NCBI GenBank assembly: GCA_934489735.1
Contig: CAKSSR010000007.1
Coordinates: 1 to 64,000, forward strand
DNA length: 64,000 nucleotides
DNA from: an uncultured Eubacteriales bacterium
Lineage (GTDB): Bacteria; Bacillota; Clostridia; Oscillospirales; Acutalibacteraceae
Direction: 5' to 3'
Positions within the stretch are counted from its first letter, which is position 1; each line of letters begins with the position of its first letter. This document shows, piece after piece, positions 43,738-52,864 of the stretch. Position numbers and translations under genes: made by a program. The notes under the pieces are model-generated. The model ran no database searches and was not told where the DNA came from. It saw only the letters and a list, made by a program, of their open reading frames with translations.

Positions 43738-44742
43738 TTATTTATTTATACTTTCGAATATCAAATTCAAAAAATTTTCAAATGAATATTTCTTATATAT
43801 TTCTTCAGGCAGTTCTTCATATTTAGATTTAAAGAATTTCTCATCCAATTTAATATTATTTACATCCAGTACATATTGGTTTGAAGGCCTGTAGTAGTCT
43901 TTTCCTTTACAATTAAATGTAGTTACTAACTTTTTCTTCATTCCTATCATTTCGCCTAATCGAGTTGTTGCCCCAGCTTGATTACTTTCTTCTATTTCTA
44001 ATACAGCTCTACTCTTTTCATATATATCTATCATTTCTTTAGTTGATAGTGGTTTAAATTTGATATCTTTTATATTCTTAAATTGAGATGATAATAGTTT
44101 CTTTGCTAAGAATAATATTCTTGATGGCATAAATTGATATAGATACAGATTCAAATTATACTTGTCGCATTCCCTTTTTATTTGTTCCAATACTTTAGGC
44201 CTGATAGAATGTATAGTACCTATAAAAGCCAGATCATATTCGAAGTTGTCATTTGATTGATTATTTGTAAATTCGCTTGAATATCCCCAATAGGCATATT
44301 TCATATTTCTATTTTTAGATACATCTTCCGGATCGAATGAATATATATTATCAAACAAATGTAATTTTTTTTCTATTCCATTAATATTTTTAATTGAATC
44401 CCATAGAAATAGTATCTGTTTTGCATCTTTATACTTATTTTTGACGAACTTTATCACTTTTTCGGTAGGGGACTCGCATTTTATCCATAATACTGCATCA
44501 TAATTTCTATTTAGACTGTTAATTGTTTTATAGAAATAGTTCTCTACGACTGGATGATATATCTTCAAATTTAATCTTGATGATACTTTAGATAAAAATG
44601 AGTTAGATACTCTTTCATTTATTAGATCTACGTTAGCTCCAAGTTTAATCAATTCACTTTTTATTCTCTTATGGTAATCGAAAAAGAACGGAGTGATTAT
44701 TAATATATTCTTATCTTTAAATCTCGTTGTCGGGCTCATCAT
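43738..44742 (-). CDS. Glycosyltransferase-like protein of a polysaccharide locus
   Basis: 334 aa. A GT-B-like layout: N-terminal ILIITPFFFDYHKRIKSEL (Rossmann start) and C-terminal EKSRAVLEIEESNQAGATTRLGEMIGMKKK, resembling the donor-binding end of capsular or CgeB-type glycosyltransferases. It overlaps the 3' end of the priming transferase gene by 26 bases, with AAGGAG before its ATG, so the two are translationally linked. Acceptor and sugar unknown. It may begin at 44739 instead. Confidence 0.65.
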   Translation of the reverse strand: MMSPTTRFKDKNILIITPFFFDYHKRIKSELIKLGANVDLINERVSNSFLSKVSSRLNLKIYHPVVENYFYKTINSLNRNYDAVLWIKCESPTEKVIKFVKNKYKDAKQILFLWDSIKNINGIEKKLHLFDNIYSFDPEDVSKNRNMKYAYWGYSSEFTNNQSNDNFEYDLAFIGTIHSIRPKVLEQIKRECDKYNLNLYLYQFMPSRILFLAKKLLSSQFKNIKDIKFKPLSTKEMIDIYEKSRAVLEIEESNQAGATTRLGEMIGMKKKLVTTFNCKGKDYYRPSNQYVLDVNNIKLDEKFFKSKYEELPEEIYKKYSFENFLNLIFESINK

Positions 44743-46162
44743 TTATCTCCTTATTTTCGCTATTATTTTCATTATTATTATTGTCTTGTATCATAGCAGT
44801 TGTATTACCTTCTTTAATTCCTTCAGTACTTTCAGGAATAAATATTATCTTGAGAGTCAAAAGTATCATCTTCAGATCAAATATTATTGACTGCTGGTTG
44901 ATATATATTAAATCCAGCTTTAATTTATCTAAAGGAGTTGTATTATATTTGCCAAATATTTGAGCATATCCAGTGAGGCCTGCTTTTACTTTTAATCTTA
45001 AACTGAATTCTGGAATTGTCTGAAGGTATTCTTGTTCTATTTCAGGACGTTCTGGTCGAGGGCCAACTATTGACATATCTCCTTTTAGTATATTTATAAG
45101 TTGAGGTAGCTCATCTATCCTTGTTTTTCTAATAAAGTTCCCTATAGGAGTTATTCTATTATCATTTTTTGATGACAATCTAGCAACGCCGTTCTCTTCT
45201 GCATTAACGATCATGCTTCTAAACTTATATATTTCGAATTCCTTATGATTCTTAGTCAATCTTATTTGCTTATAGAATACTGGTCCATGGTCATTCAATT
45301 TAATTAAGATAGATACTATTATAAATACAGGCGAAAACAATATCAATGCAATAGCTGAGCAGACGATATCAAAAAACCTCTTAAAGAATAAATAATGCCA
45401 CTTATTACTGTTGTTCTGTCTCTTAGTCCTTATAAATGGAGTGTCAAATGCATGAGAAATATCAAAGCACATTGTCAAGATATCAGGGATACCTCTAGTT
45501 ATATATATATCTACGTTGTTTTTTTCTCCAAAAAATACAATGCGATCTCGAATTTCTGTAGACACATTGTATAAGTAGACTTGATCTATGTCATTCAATT
45601 TATCCATGTTATCATCTATTTCTAATTCATTTATACAGTCTATGATTTCATATCTATTATAGATTTTAATTTTTTCTATCATTTTCTCTTTAAAAGATAA
45701 GTAATCGTTGGAATGGTATATAATAATTACTCTTTTAGGCTCTTCAAACCTCATATATAGTCTGTGAAAGTATAATATTATCAAAGTTTCTATTGCAATT
45801 TCAATTAGAAAGACTAAAAATATAGGCACTGGGTTAATAATTCTATGGTAGTAGATGCTATATTCTAAATATAATATGGAATTTGCGAATCCGAATGATA
45901 ATATTTGACTATATATTATCTCCGGGATAGAAAATGATCCCAACCTGTTAGCTTTATATAACCTTTCGAAGACGTGATATATGGAGAGATAGATTATGTT
46001 GACACATAGTAACTTTAATATTCCTAAGGTACTGCATATCCACCAGGGGCTTTGTGTTGTAAGCCACATTATAGAAATTAGTAAAGCTCCTAAAATTCTA
46101 TTGGATAATGAATATGACATTTTTATTATTTGCTTTTTTTTTTCTTTTTTTAGATTTTCCAA
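44717..46162 (-). CDS. Undecaprenyl-phosphate sugar phosphotransferase (exopolysaccharide priming enzyme)
   Basis: 481 aa. Five N-terminal membrane helices, a CoA-binding-like central region, a further helix (~265-285) and the bacterial sugar transferase domain: RFFDIVCSAIALILFSPVFI, KQIRLTKNHKEFEIYKFRSM, RKTRIDELPQLINILKGDMS, IVGPRPERPE and KVKAGLTGYAQIFGKYNT. It links the first sugar to undecaprenyl phosphate for surface polysaccharide. Only one further glycosyltransferase accompanies it here, so the locus is minimal. Confidence 0.93.
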   Translation of the reverse strand: MENLKKEKKKQIIKMSYSLSNRILGALLISIMWLTTQSPWWICSTLGILKLLCVNIIYLSIYHVFERLYKANRLGSFSIPEIIYSQILSFGFANSILYLEYSIYYHRIINPVPIFLVFLIEIAIETLIILYFHRLYMRFEEPKRVIIIYHSNDYLSFKEKMIEKIKIYNRYEIIDCINELEIDDNMDKLNDIDQVYLYNVSTEIRDRIVFFGEKNNVDIYITRGIPDILTMCFDISHAFDTPFIRTKRQNNSNKWHYLFFKRFFDIVCSAIALILFSPVFIIVSILIKLNDHGPVFYKQIRLTKNHKEFEIYKFRSMIVNAEENGVARLSSKNDNRITPIGNFIRKTRIDELPQLINILKGDMSIVGPRPERPEIEQEYLQTIPEFSLRLKVKAGLTGYAQIFGKYNTTPLDKLKLDLIYINQQSIIFDLKMILLTLKIIFIPESTEGIKEGNTTAMIQDNNNNENNSENKEINDEPDNEI

Positions 46163-46312
46163 ATTAATTCCTGACTTTCATATATATTTTTTTTTACGCA
46201 ATGGCCATAATTGATGTCAATACTTTCATTCAATATGCTAGTTTAAACAAAAATTATTCAGTCACATGCACAGTATATGATATCAAAAATTTAAATATAA
46301 TGCAAGCGTTTT

Positions 46313-46530
46313 AAAGCATGGCTTTGATGGTATCTTCTCTATCTCAAATCTTTGTTAAAAAAGCTTCTTTATTATTGGCAAACGTCATCATATTACTTAA
46401 TTTATGTTATACATATCCCTGATGTCTTGGATCTTCCATTATTGCAAATCTCCACTGCGTTTCTTTTTTCTTTTGATTTGTTTTCTTTTTATGATTCCTT
46501 TTTTTATTTTTTATGAAACGAACGTGAGTA
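46313..46530 (-). mobile_element. Degenerate ISAs1-family transposase remnant, copy C
   Basis: Closely matches the 19430-19635 part of copy A (same order of blocks: GGCTTTGATGGTATCTTC, GCTTCTTTATTATTGGCAAA, ATGAAACGAACGTGA) but is shorter at the end near 46313. It fills the middle of the 46163-46842 gap; the rest is AT-rich and includes the promoter at 46710. Confidence 0.5.
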
Positions 46531-46709
46531 TGTTAATCTATATGCAAGAAAATGTAAAAATGCCTCACTGAGATGTCAAAATAAATCAATTTTTAGTAAT
46601 TGGTTTTATATTTTTCTCAATAAAATGATACAAAATGTCAATGGGATTATTTATTTTAATTTATTTGAATTTATAAAACTATTAATGTATACAATTGTCA
46701 AAAGATGCA

Positions 46710-46738
46710 TTGACTCTGTCAATAAAATTATATATAAT
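46710..46738 (+). promoter_or_regulatory. SigA promoter of the beta-helix genes
   Basis: TTGACT (46710-46715), 17-base spacer, TATAAT (46733-46738). Confidence 0.65.
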
Positions 46739-46842
46739 TTATAGCATCGGACGCATATTGTAATGAAATGTATTGAAAGAATAAAGTATTCTATTGCAAT
46801 ATGATTATAATAGGTAAGATTTTTTTAAAAGGAGAATGCAAT

Positions 46843-47856
46843 ATGAAAAAGTATTTATTGTTTTTTTTTATGATCTTTTTGACATCGGCTATGTTTATGC
46901 CAGTAAATGTGGCAGCAGTACTAAATATGGTTATAAAAAAAGATGAAGAAGTGACACTAGAACCTGGCATTAAGTATACTAATGTGAGAGTGAGAGCAGG
47001 TGGGACCTTGGTTGTGCAACCTGGATCGACTGCAGATCATGTGATTTCAACAGGGATAGTACAGATAGAAGGAGGTAAGGTAACGATGTTGAGTAATGAA
47101 TGTAGCGGAGAGGTAAGTATAGAAAAAGGCGGACAAGTATATGAATTGAATGATAAATCTACAGGGACGGTAATTGTAGATGATGGATGGGTAGCGGCAT
47201 TAAATAACAGAGGTAATGGAAAGATAAATATATTAGGAAAGGGAAAAGTGAATAAGCTGGATAACCATGCTAATGGGGAAGTGATAGTGAATGGAGAAAC
47301 GAACGCTATGTCAATAATAGAATTGAATAATAGAGGTGATGGAGCAATAACTGTATCAGGAGGGACAGTGGGATCATTAAATAATACGAGCAGAGGAGAA
47401 GTAAACGTATTTCAACAGGGAAAAGTGAACAGATTAGATAATTATGCTAGTGGGAGAGTCGCAATAGATGGAGAAACAGAAGCAATAATGGTAACGACAT
47501 TGGATAATAGAAATAATGGATTAATAACTGTATCAGGAGGAACAGTAGGACTATTAAATAATGCTGGCAATGGAGGAATAGATATATTGCAACAAGGAAA
47601 AGTGAATAGATTGGATAACTATACTAATGGCAAAGTGACAGTGGATGGAGAGACGGATGTAATAGCAGTAGCAACATTAAATAATAGAAGTAATGGAGCA
47701 ATAACGGTATCCAGTGGAATAATAGAATTATTGATTAACGAAGGTAATGGAGAGATAAATATAGAGAAGCTCGGAGAAGTGAGTAAACTGAATAGCAGAG
47801 ATCAAAAAACAGTGGCAACGGAAGGAATAGGAATAGAAAAGGGAATGAAAGATTAA
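46843..47856 (+). CDS. Secreted repeat protein, probable right-handed beta-helix
   Basis: 337 aa from ATG 46843 (AAAAGGAG upstream). Signal peptide MKKYLLFFFMIFLTSAMFMPVNVAA, then ~13 imperfect ~20-residue repeats of the type G-I-x-V-x-GG-x-V-x-x-L-x-N-x-x-x-G, e.g. GAITVSGGTVGSLNN and KVNRLDNYASGRVAIDGE. This periodicity is typical of pectate-lyase-like beta-helices and bacterial adhesins. No cell-wall anchor is visible. The repeats are also similar at DNA level, so copy number can change. The next gene shares signal peptide and repeats. Confidence 0.75.
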   Translation: MKKYLLFFFMIFLTSAMFMPVNVAAVLNMVIKKDEEVTLEPGIKYTNVRVRAGGTLVVQPGSTADHVISTGIVQIEGGKVTMLSNECSGEVSIEKGGQVYELNDKSTGTVIVDDGWVAALNNRGNGKINILGKGKVNKLDNHANGEVIVNGETNAMSIIELNNRGDGAITVSGGTVGSLNNTSRGEVNVFQQGKVNRLDNYASGRVAIDGETEAIMVTTLDNRNNGLITVSGGTVGLLNNAGNGGIDILQQGKVNRLDNYTNGKVTVDGETDVIAVATLNNRSNGAITVSSGIIELLINEGNGEINIEKLGEVSKLNSRDQKTVATEGIGIEKGMKD

Positions 47857-47922
47857 GAAAATTATGACGTTGGATGAAAAAAATAAAGCAACAGATGAAA
47901 TTTTTTAGAGGAGGAATGCAAA

Positions 47923-50900
47923 ATGAAAAAGTACTTATTGCTTTTTTTGATGATTCTTTTATCGTCGGCAATGTTTATGCCAGCAAATGGGCTAGGTCTA
48001 AGATTAACGGTAAAATCAGGTAAAGTAAAATATTTGAATTCTTCTAGATATTACCATGTTGAAGTGGAACCGAATGGAACTTTAATTGTGAGATCTAAAG
48101 GGGATACGCCGTATGTGACCTCAAGTGGAATAGTAAAGATAGAGGGCGGTAAAGTAGGAACGTTAATTAATGAAGATAGTGGAAATGTATATGTAACCAG
48201 TGGAACAGTTGTATCATTAAATAGCGTGAGTAGCGGAGAAATAGTTATAGCAACACTTGGAGAAGTACAATTTTTAGACAATCGAGGTACAGGGAAAATA
48301 AGTATAAAAGAGAGTGGAATAGTGGATCAACTGAATAACTATGCCAGTGGGGAAATAACTGTATCCGGGGGAACTATAGATTTATTGTATAACCAAGGAA
48401 CAGGAGAGATAAATGTAAAACAGTCTGGAACAGTGAATAAATTAAATAACCGAGGGATAGGAGAGATAAATGTAACATAAGGTGGAAAGGTAGGTGGGTT
48501 GGAAAACTATAATAATGGCAAAGTGACAGTAGAAGGAACGAAAGGTGCTACATCAATAAAAGAATTAAATAATGGAGGTGATGCAACGATAACTGTGTCC
48601 CAAGGAACTATACAATTATTAAATAACTCAGGAAAAGGAGAGGTAAATGTAACACAGTCTGGAGTAGTGAATAAATTAAATAACTATAATAATGGTAAAG
48701 TGACGGTAGAAGGAACCGGAGGGACTATAAAATTATTAAATAACTCAGGAATAGGAGGGGTAAATGTAACACGGTCTGGAGTAGTGAATGAATTAAATAA
48801 CCAAGGAATAGGAGAGATAAATGTAACACAGTTTGGAATAGTGCAGAGGTTGTACAACGGTAATAATGGTAAGGTGACGGTAAATGGAATGAATGTTATG
48901 TCAGTAATAGAATTACATAATATAAGGGATGGAGCAATAATTTTATCGGGAGGAACGGTGGGATCATTAAATAATGCGGGCAGAGGAGAAATAAATGTAG
49001 AACAGTCTGGAGTAGTGAATAGATTGGGTAACTATGCTGACGGGAAAGTAATAGTAAATAGCGAAACGGATGCAGTGGCGGTAACGACATTAAATAATAC
49101 AGGTAACGGAGCGATAACTGTATCTAAAGGAATAGTAGGAACGATTACAGGTAAAGGAACGATCAATATAAATGGCGGAACAGTCAGGAAAATTGAAGGC
49201 GGGGGGTACTACGACAATAACTAATGGAACAATAGAAGACTTGAATTTTGGAGGAACCATTGATATAAAAGGTGGAGAAATTAATAATTTAAAAAGTAAT
49301 AATTCAAGAGGTGTTGATATATATGCAGGAATTGTACATAATTTAGTAGCACAAGTAGTTAATGTTAAGGAACGTGCTAGGCCTACTATAGGAGGAAATA
49401 TAAATAAATTAAAAATTACAAAAGGAAGCAAGATGGTTTTAGCAACAGGATCTGCAATTGTTTTGAATAGTTTAAAATATATCGACGGCGGCATTGAAAA
49501 AGACATCCCTGATTATGAAATCAGGACGTATGTGACAATAAATAATCCAGCATCGGGTGAAAATAGGGCAATGGTATGTTGTAAAGATTCAAGAACATAT
49601 GAGCTCTTTAGAAAGTATAATAAGAAAAATGAATCAGAAGATGTAAGTACAAGTGATATAGTTAAGTTTTCGTTATTGACGATGTGTACAAAATCTGACG
49701 AAATTGAAGATTCTAACGATAAGGATAAAGATATTTTAATGGGAATATATGTACCTTCAGGGATAATTATTGCTATAAATGAGAAGACATTGCCAGGCGC
49801 TGTTGTAGAGAAAGGGGCAGTACTTCAAATTGTAGATGACTTGACTAATATTGATAAATTGATAAGTTATGGCAACAGTATTATGTCATCGGGAGTGGTT
49901 AAGGAATTAGAAGTTAAAAGCGGAGGAAATGTTAAGATCTCTGGGGGAAAGGTAACTAATGTAAAGGTAGAACAAGGTGGGAATTTAAATATTAAGAGTA
50001 GAAATTCATATATCGTAGGGAATATGAATGTAGAAGGCAATGTTGATTTTAATGGAGGCAGAGTAAAATTAGATGAGGAATATCAAAGTTGTACGTGCAC
50101 TTCGTCAACATGTAAGTGCTGTACGGCAGATGTAAGCAATGCAAGTTGTGAATGTAGTGATAAAGGGGAATGTCGTTATAATAAGATTGCAATAAGTAAT
50201 GGGGGAACAATGAGCATAAACAGTGGAAACATAGAAGTGCCAATAAAAGTATCCGGAGGTAAATTGACGATAAACGGAGGGAAGATTGGCAATCATATGC
50301 TTATTGATACAGGTAGTACTTTAGTAATAAGTAATAGCCAGCTTGGTATGAGTACAAGCTCTTTGGACATAAGAGGGGGAGACGTGATTATAGAAAATAG
50401 TACATTGGATTTTAAAAATAGCAGGGACGCAGATGGTAATGTAAAAGAAAATATTTTGACTTTGAAAAATAAAGATAGTAGCCTAAAACTAAGTAATGTC
50501 AATATAAATAGCGAAGCAACTGCAGTGGAAGTTATAAATGGTAAACTAGTTGTAGATGGAAGCACTAATGAAATTAAAGCGAGAAATATAGGAATTTGCG
50601 TCAAGGGAGGCACAGTAGAAATTAATGGGGGAACCATTAACGGAGCTAAGACTGGAATCGAATGTAGTGCAGGAAGCTTGATGGTCAGAGGAGGAACAAT
50701 AAGAAATTGTACGACAGGTATTTACCAACCAAAGGGGACAGGAGTAACCGTTAATAATGTAGAAATAACTGATTGCGGCGCAGCAATAGATGTTTATGAC
50801 GGCACATGCAATATATACAGGGGAACTATAAAAAGATGCAGCGTGGCGGTAGTTAGTCGTAAAAAGTCTAAGATCAACTTTTGTAATGTGAATAATAGTA

Positions 50901-51277
50901 ATGACAAAGATGAAAAGAATACTAAACCTACTTTTAATATAAACTCTTGTTACGTATGTATGATTATAGAAGAAGACGGAGAAATATCGACTCCTGATTT
51001 GAGTGGATCTGATACCGATATAAAAGTAGAAGAAAATGCAAACATCTCTATGAAAAATTATATGAGTGGGATAGAAGTCTATTATCGAAATGGTAAGAAA
51101 TTTAACCCGGGAACAATTGGAGGGAAAGTAACCTTTAATAAATATATAGATATATATGGGCAACAAAAAGGATATGATTACGTCATTATATTGGACGATG
51201 ATCAATTTGATTCGGAAATTGAGACTTATTATAAAGCAAAAGAAGCAAATGTTTACTTAAAGCATAAAACGGCTTAA
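47923..51277 (+). pseudogene. Second beta-helix surface protein gene, with an internal TAA and a G-tract frameshift
   Basis: ATG 47923 follows GAGGAGG; signal peptide MKKYLLLFLMILLSSAMFMPANG. The frame runs to TAA 48478, where sister repeats read CAG (NVTQSG); it then continues in the same frame to 49224. At 49201-49206 a run of six G separates it from a second frame that continues to 51277; five G would join them into GGGTTTITNG. The whole would be ~1118 aa. The C-terminal half has NGG/SGG beta-helix turns and a Cys cluster (CTCTSSTCKCC, ~residues 725-745). Either phase-variable or decaying. Confidence 0.6.
49201..49206 (+). repeat. Homopolymer G6 at the frameshift of the beta-helix gene
   Basis: GGGGGG immediately at the frame junction of the surface protein gene. 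Loss of one G (or gain of two) restores a single frame downstream. G runs of this length are rare in this AT-rich sequence. Confidence 0.6.
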
Positions 51278-51284
51278 ATAAATG

Positions 51285-51318
51285 TCTGGGGATATGACTT
51301 ATCTCCAGATTTTTTTTA
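51285..51318 (+). terminator. Rho-independent terminator
   Basis: TCTGGGGAT (51285-51293) / ATCTCCAGA (51301-51309), seven-base loop, then a T run. Confidence 0.85.
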
Positions 51319-51405
51319 TAAAATTTCAGGGCAGGCCAAGGCAAGTATAAAAAAAATAGCAAAATAGCTTCCAAAAGATTAAATTTGAAAGCCATTATGT
51401 TGAAT

Positions 51406-52095
51406 TTATTTAGATTTTTTTAAAATTTCTAAGGGATTTATAAATTTATTGTCTTTTTTTATTGACAGATGAAGATGATGTTCTTCCTTTGACTCAATTG
51501 GAATCTCCCCAATTATTGCAATATCTTGACCTGAGGTTACACTGTCCCCTTTTTTTACTAAGACTTGCTCATCAAGGCCTGAATAATATGCTGTAAAGTC
51601 ATTATGGTCTATGATAATTGTAGTTCCAAAGTTGGAATCCGAATTAATATCTTTAACGACGCCGTCCGTTATTGACCTGACTTTGTTTCCTTTCTCTGCC
51701 TTGAAGTCGACTCCATTATGGATTCTCCAATCGTTTAAAGTTTTAGAGTAGATTGGTTTATTATCGCTAAAATTCTTTATTATTTCTTCGCCTGAAGGGA
51801 AAAATATATTTTTGTTTTTGTCTTCTTTTGCAGATGTTTGCTTGATTTTTTCACTATTTGGAGACTTTTTCTCTGAAGTTTCTGGCTTTTGTTTGTTGGT
51901 ATCCTTTTTTTCATGCTTGTTTGATGAACTTTCTATAGCTGAGCTATTGATTTTTTCAGTTTCTTCTTTATTTGATACCATGATCTTATTTATGTTGCTA
52001 TAAGCAAAAAATGCAGATATGAATACGGCTACAAGACATATGCTTAATGCAATATAAAAACCCCTGCTCTTTGATTCGTTTTGATTTTCTTTCAT
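51406..52095 (-). CDS. spoIIQ: Membrane-anchored LytM/M23 protein, SpoIIQ-like
   Basis: 229 aa from the ATG at 52095 (GGAGGTGC upstream). One N-terminal membrane helix (~12-32), a Lys/Glu/Ser-rich linker (~35-100) and a LytM domain with WRIHNGVDFKAEKG (H-x3-D zinc ligands) and HHLHLSIK (H-x-H). Catalytic residues look intact, as in Clostridial SpoIIQ and unlike that of B. subtilis. SpoIIQ pairs with SpoIIIAH across the forespore septum. It lies 80 bases after the third RiPP precursor on the same strand, so it could alternatively be part of that operon. Confidence 0.7.
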   Translation of the reverse strand: MKENQNESKSRGFYIALSICLVAVFISAFFAYSNINKIMVSNKEETEKINSSAIESSSNKHEKKDTNKQKPETSEKKSPNSEKIKQTSAKEDKNKNIFFPSGEEIIKNFSDNKPIYSKTLNDWRIHNGVDFKAEKGNKVRSITDGVVKDINSDSNFGTTIIIDHNDFTAYYSGLDEQVLVKKGDSVTSGQDIAIIGEIPIESKEEHHLHLSIKKDNKFINPLEILKKSK

Positions 52096-52174
52096 AAAAG
52101 TTAGCACCTCCAATTCATATTGTTGGCAATAACTTTATGAAATATAACAATTCATTAAAATAAATTTAAATATC

Positions 52175-52504
52175 TCAAGCTCCGGATCCAAATAGTGGAC
52201 AAAAACAACCGCCCTTGCCATATCCTACAGCAGTGCAACCACATTTATCCCCTCCGCCAAGTCCTCCTATACAAAGGGTGAACCCACCTGACACATTTTC
52301 TAAAAAGTCATCCGAAATTGTATTATATTCTTTAATTTCTTGATAGGTGAAGTCAAAACCATTCCTTTTTGCTAGTTTTATTATATCATTTATCATTTCG
52401 TCTTGACTTAAGTCTTTCCTACTTTCGATATTTATTACTTCTTTTTTTAAATTTTCATCAGAATTTAATTTGTTATAAAACATTTCAATATCTTTTCTTG
52501 ACAT
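52175..52504 (-). CDS. RiPP precursor peptide 3 (Nif11-type leader, double-Gly, Cys-rich core)
   Basis: 109 aa. The leader (~1-74) resembles the Nif11-like leader: MFYNKLNSDENLKKEV, then AKRNGFDFTYQEIKEY, ending ENVSGG. The core after GG has five Cys: C-x9-C-G-C-x9-C-F-C-P with the GYGKGGC motif shared by all three precursors. It starts 3 bases after precursor 2 stops and is the last peptide gene of the operon. Confidence 0.8.
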   Translation of the reverse strand: MSRKDIEMFYNKLNSDENLKKEVINIESRKDLSQDEMINDIIKLAKRNGFDFTYQEIKEYNTISDDFLENVSGGFTLCIGGLGGGDKCGCTAVGYGKGGCFCPLFGSGA

Positions 52505-52507
52505 ATC

Positions 52508-52858
52508 TTAATTACTTCCTCCTCCAACGATAGGACAGGTACAACCACCCTTGCCATATCCAAATACATAGCAACCACAGCCTTTACCAGCTCCAACACT
52601 GACACATACAGATAGCCCTCCGGATATGTTTTTTAGTTCTTCGTCACCTATTTCAGCACTCATGCGTTCATATTCTAAAAATTCTTCGTATGAGAAATCA
52701 AATCCATATTTCTTAGCCAGTGGTATTACTTTGTTTTTTATAGCATCTTTCTTTTTAAAATTTATTTCATTCATTAAGTCTCTTTCGGTTTGCTTTAATT
52801 TCTCTTTAAGATTATCATTTTTGGCTATTTTATTATAGAATTCATCAATCTTTTCCAT
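52508..52858 (-). CDS. RiPP precursor peptide 2 (Nif11-type leader, double-Gly, Cys-rich core)
   Basis: 116 aa. Leader ends DEELKNISGG; core C-x8-C-G-C-x9-C-T-C-P with FGYGKGGCTCP. The leader has the Nif11-like AKKYGFDFSYEEFLEYE helix. It lies 6 bases downstream of the radical SAM gene on the same strand. Confidence 0.82.
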   Translation of the reverse strand: MEKIDEFYNKIAKNDNLKEKLKQTERDLMNEINFKKKDAIKNKVIPLAKKYGFDFSYEEFLEYERMSAEIGDEELKNISGGLSVCVSVGAGKGCGCYVFGYGKGGCTCPIVGGGSN

Positions 52859-52864
52859 AAAGTT

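Noticed and set aside
43738..46162. Full capsule gene cluster
   Set aside because: Only a priming transferase and one glycosyltransferase are present; no flippase, polymerase or other sugar genes adjoin.
47000..49200. CRISPR or satellite repeat
   Set aside because: The ~60-base periodicity is that of coding beta-helix repeats with variable third positions.
50546..51205. 219-codon minus-strand ORF in the beta-helix gene
   Set aside because: Antisense of a repetitive coding region, no ribosome-binding site or motif.
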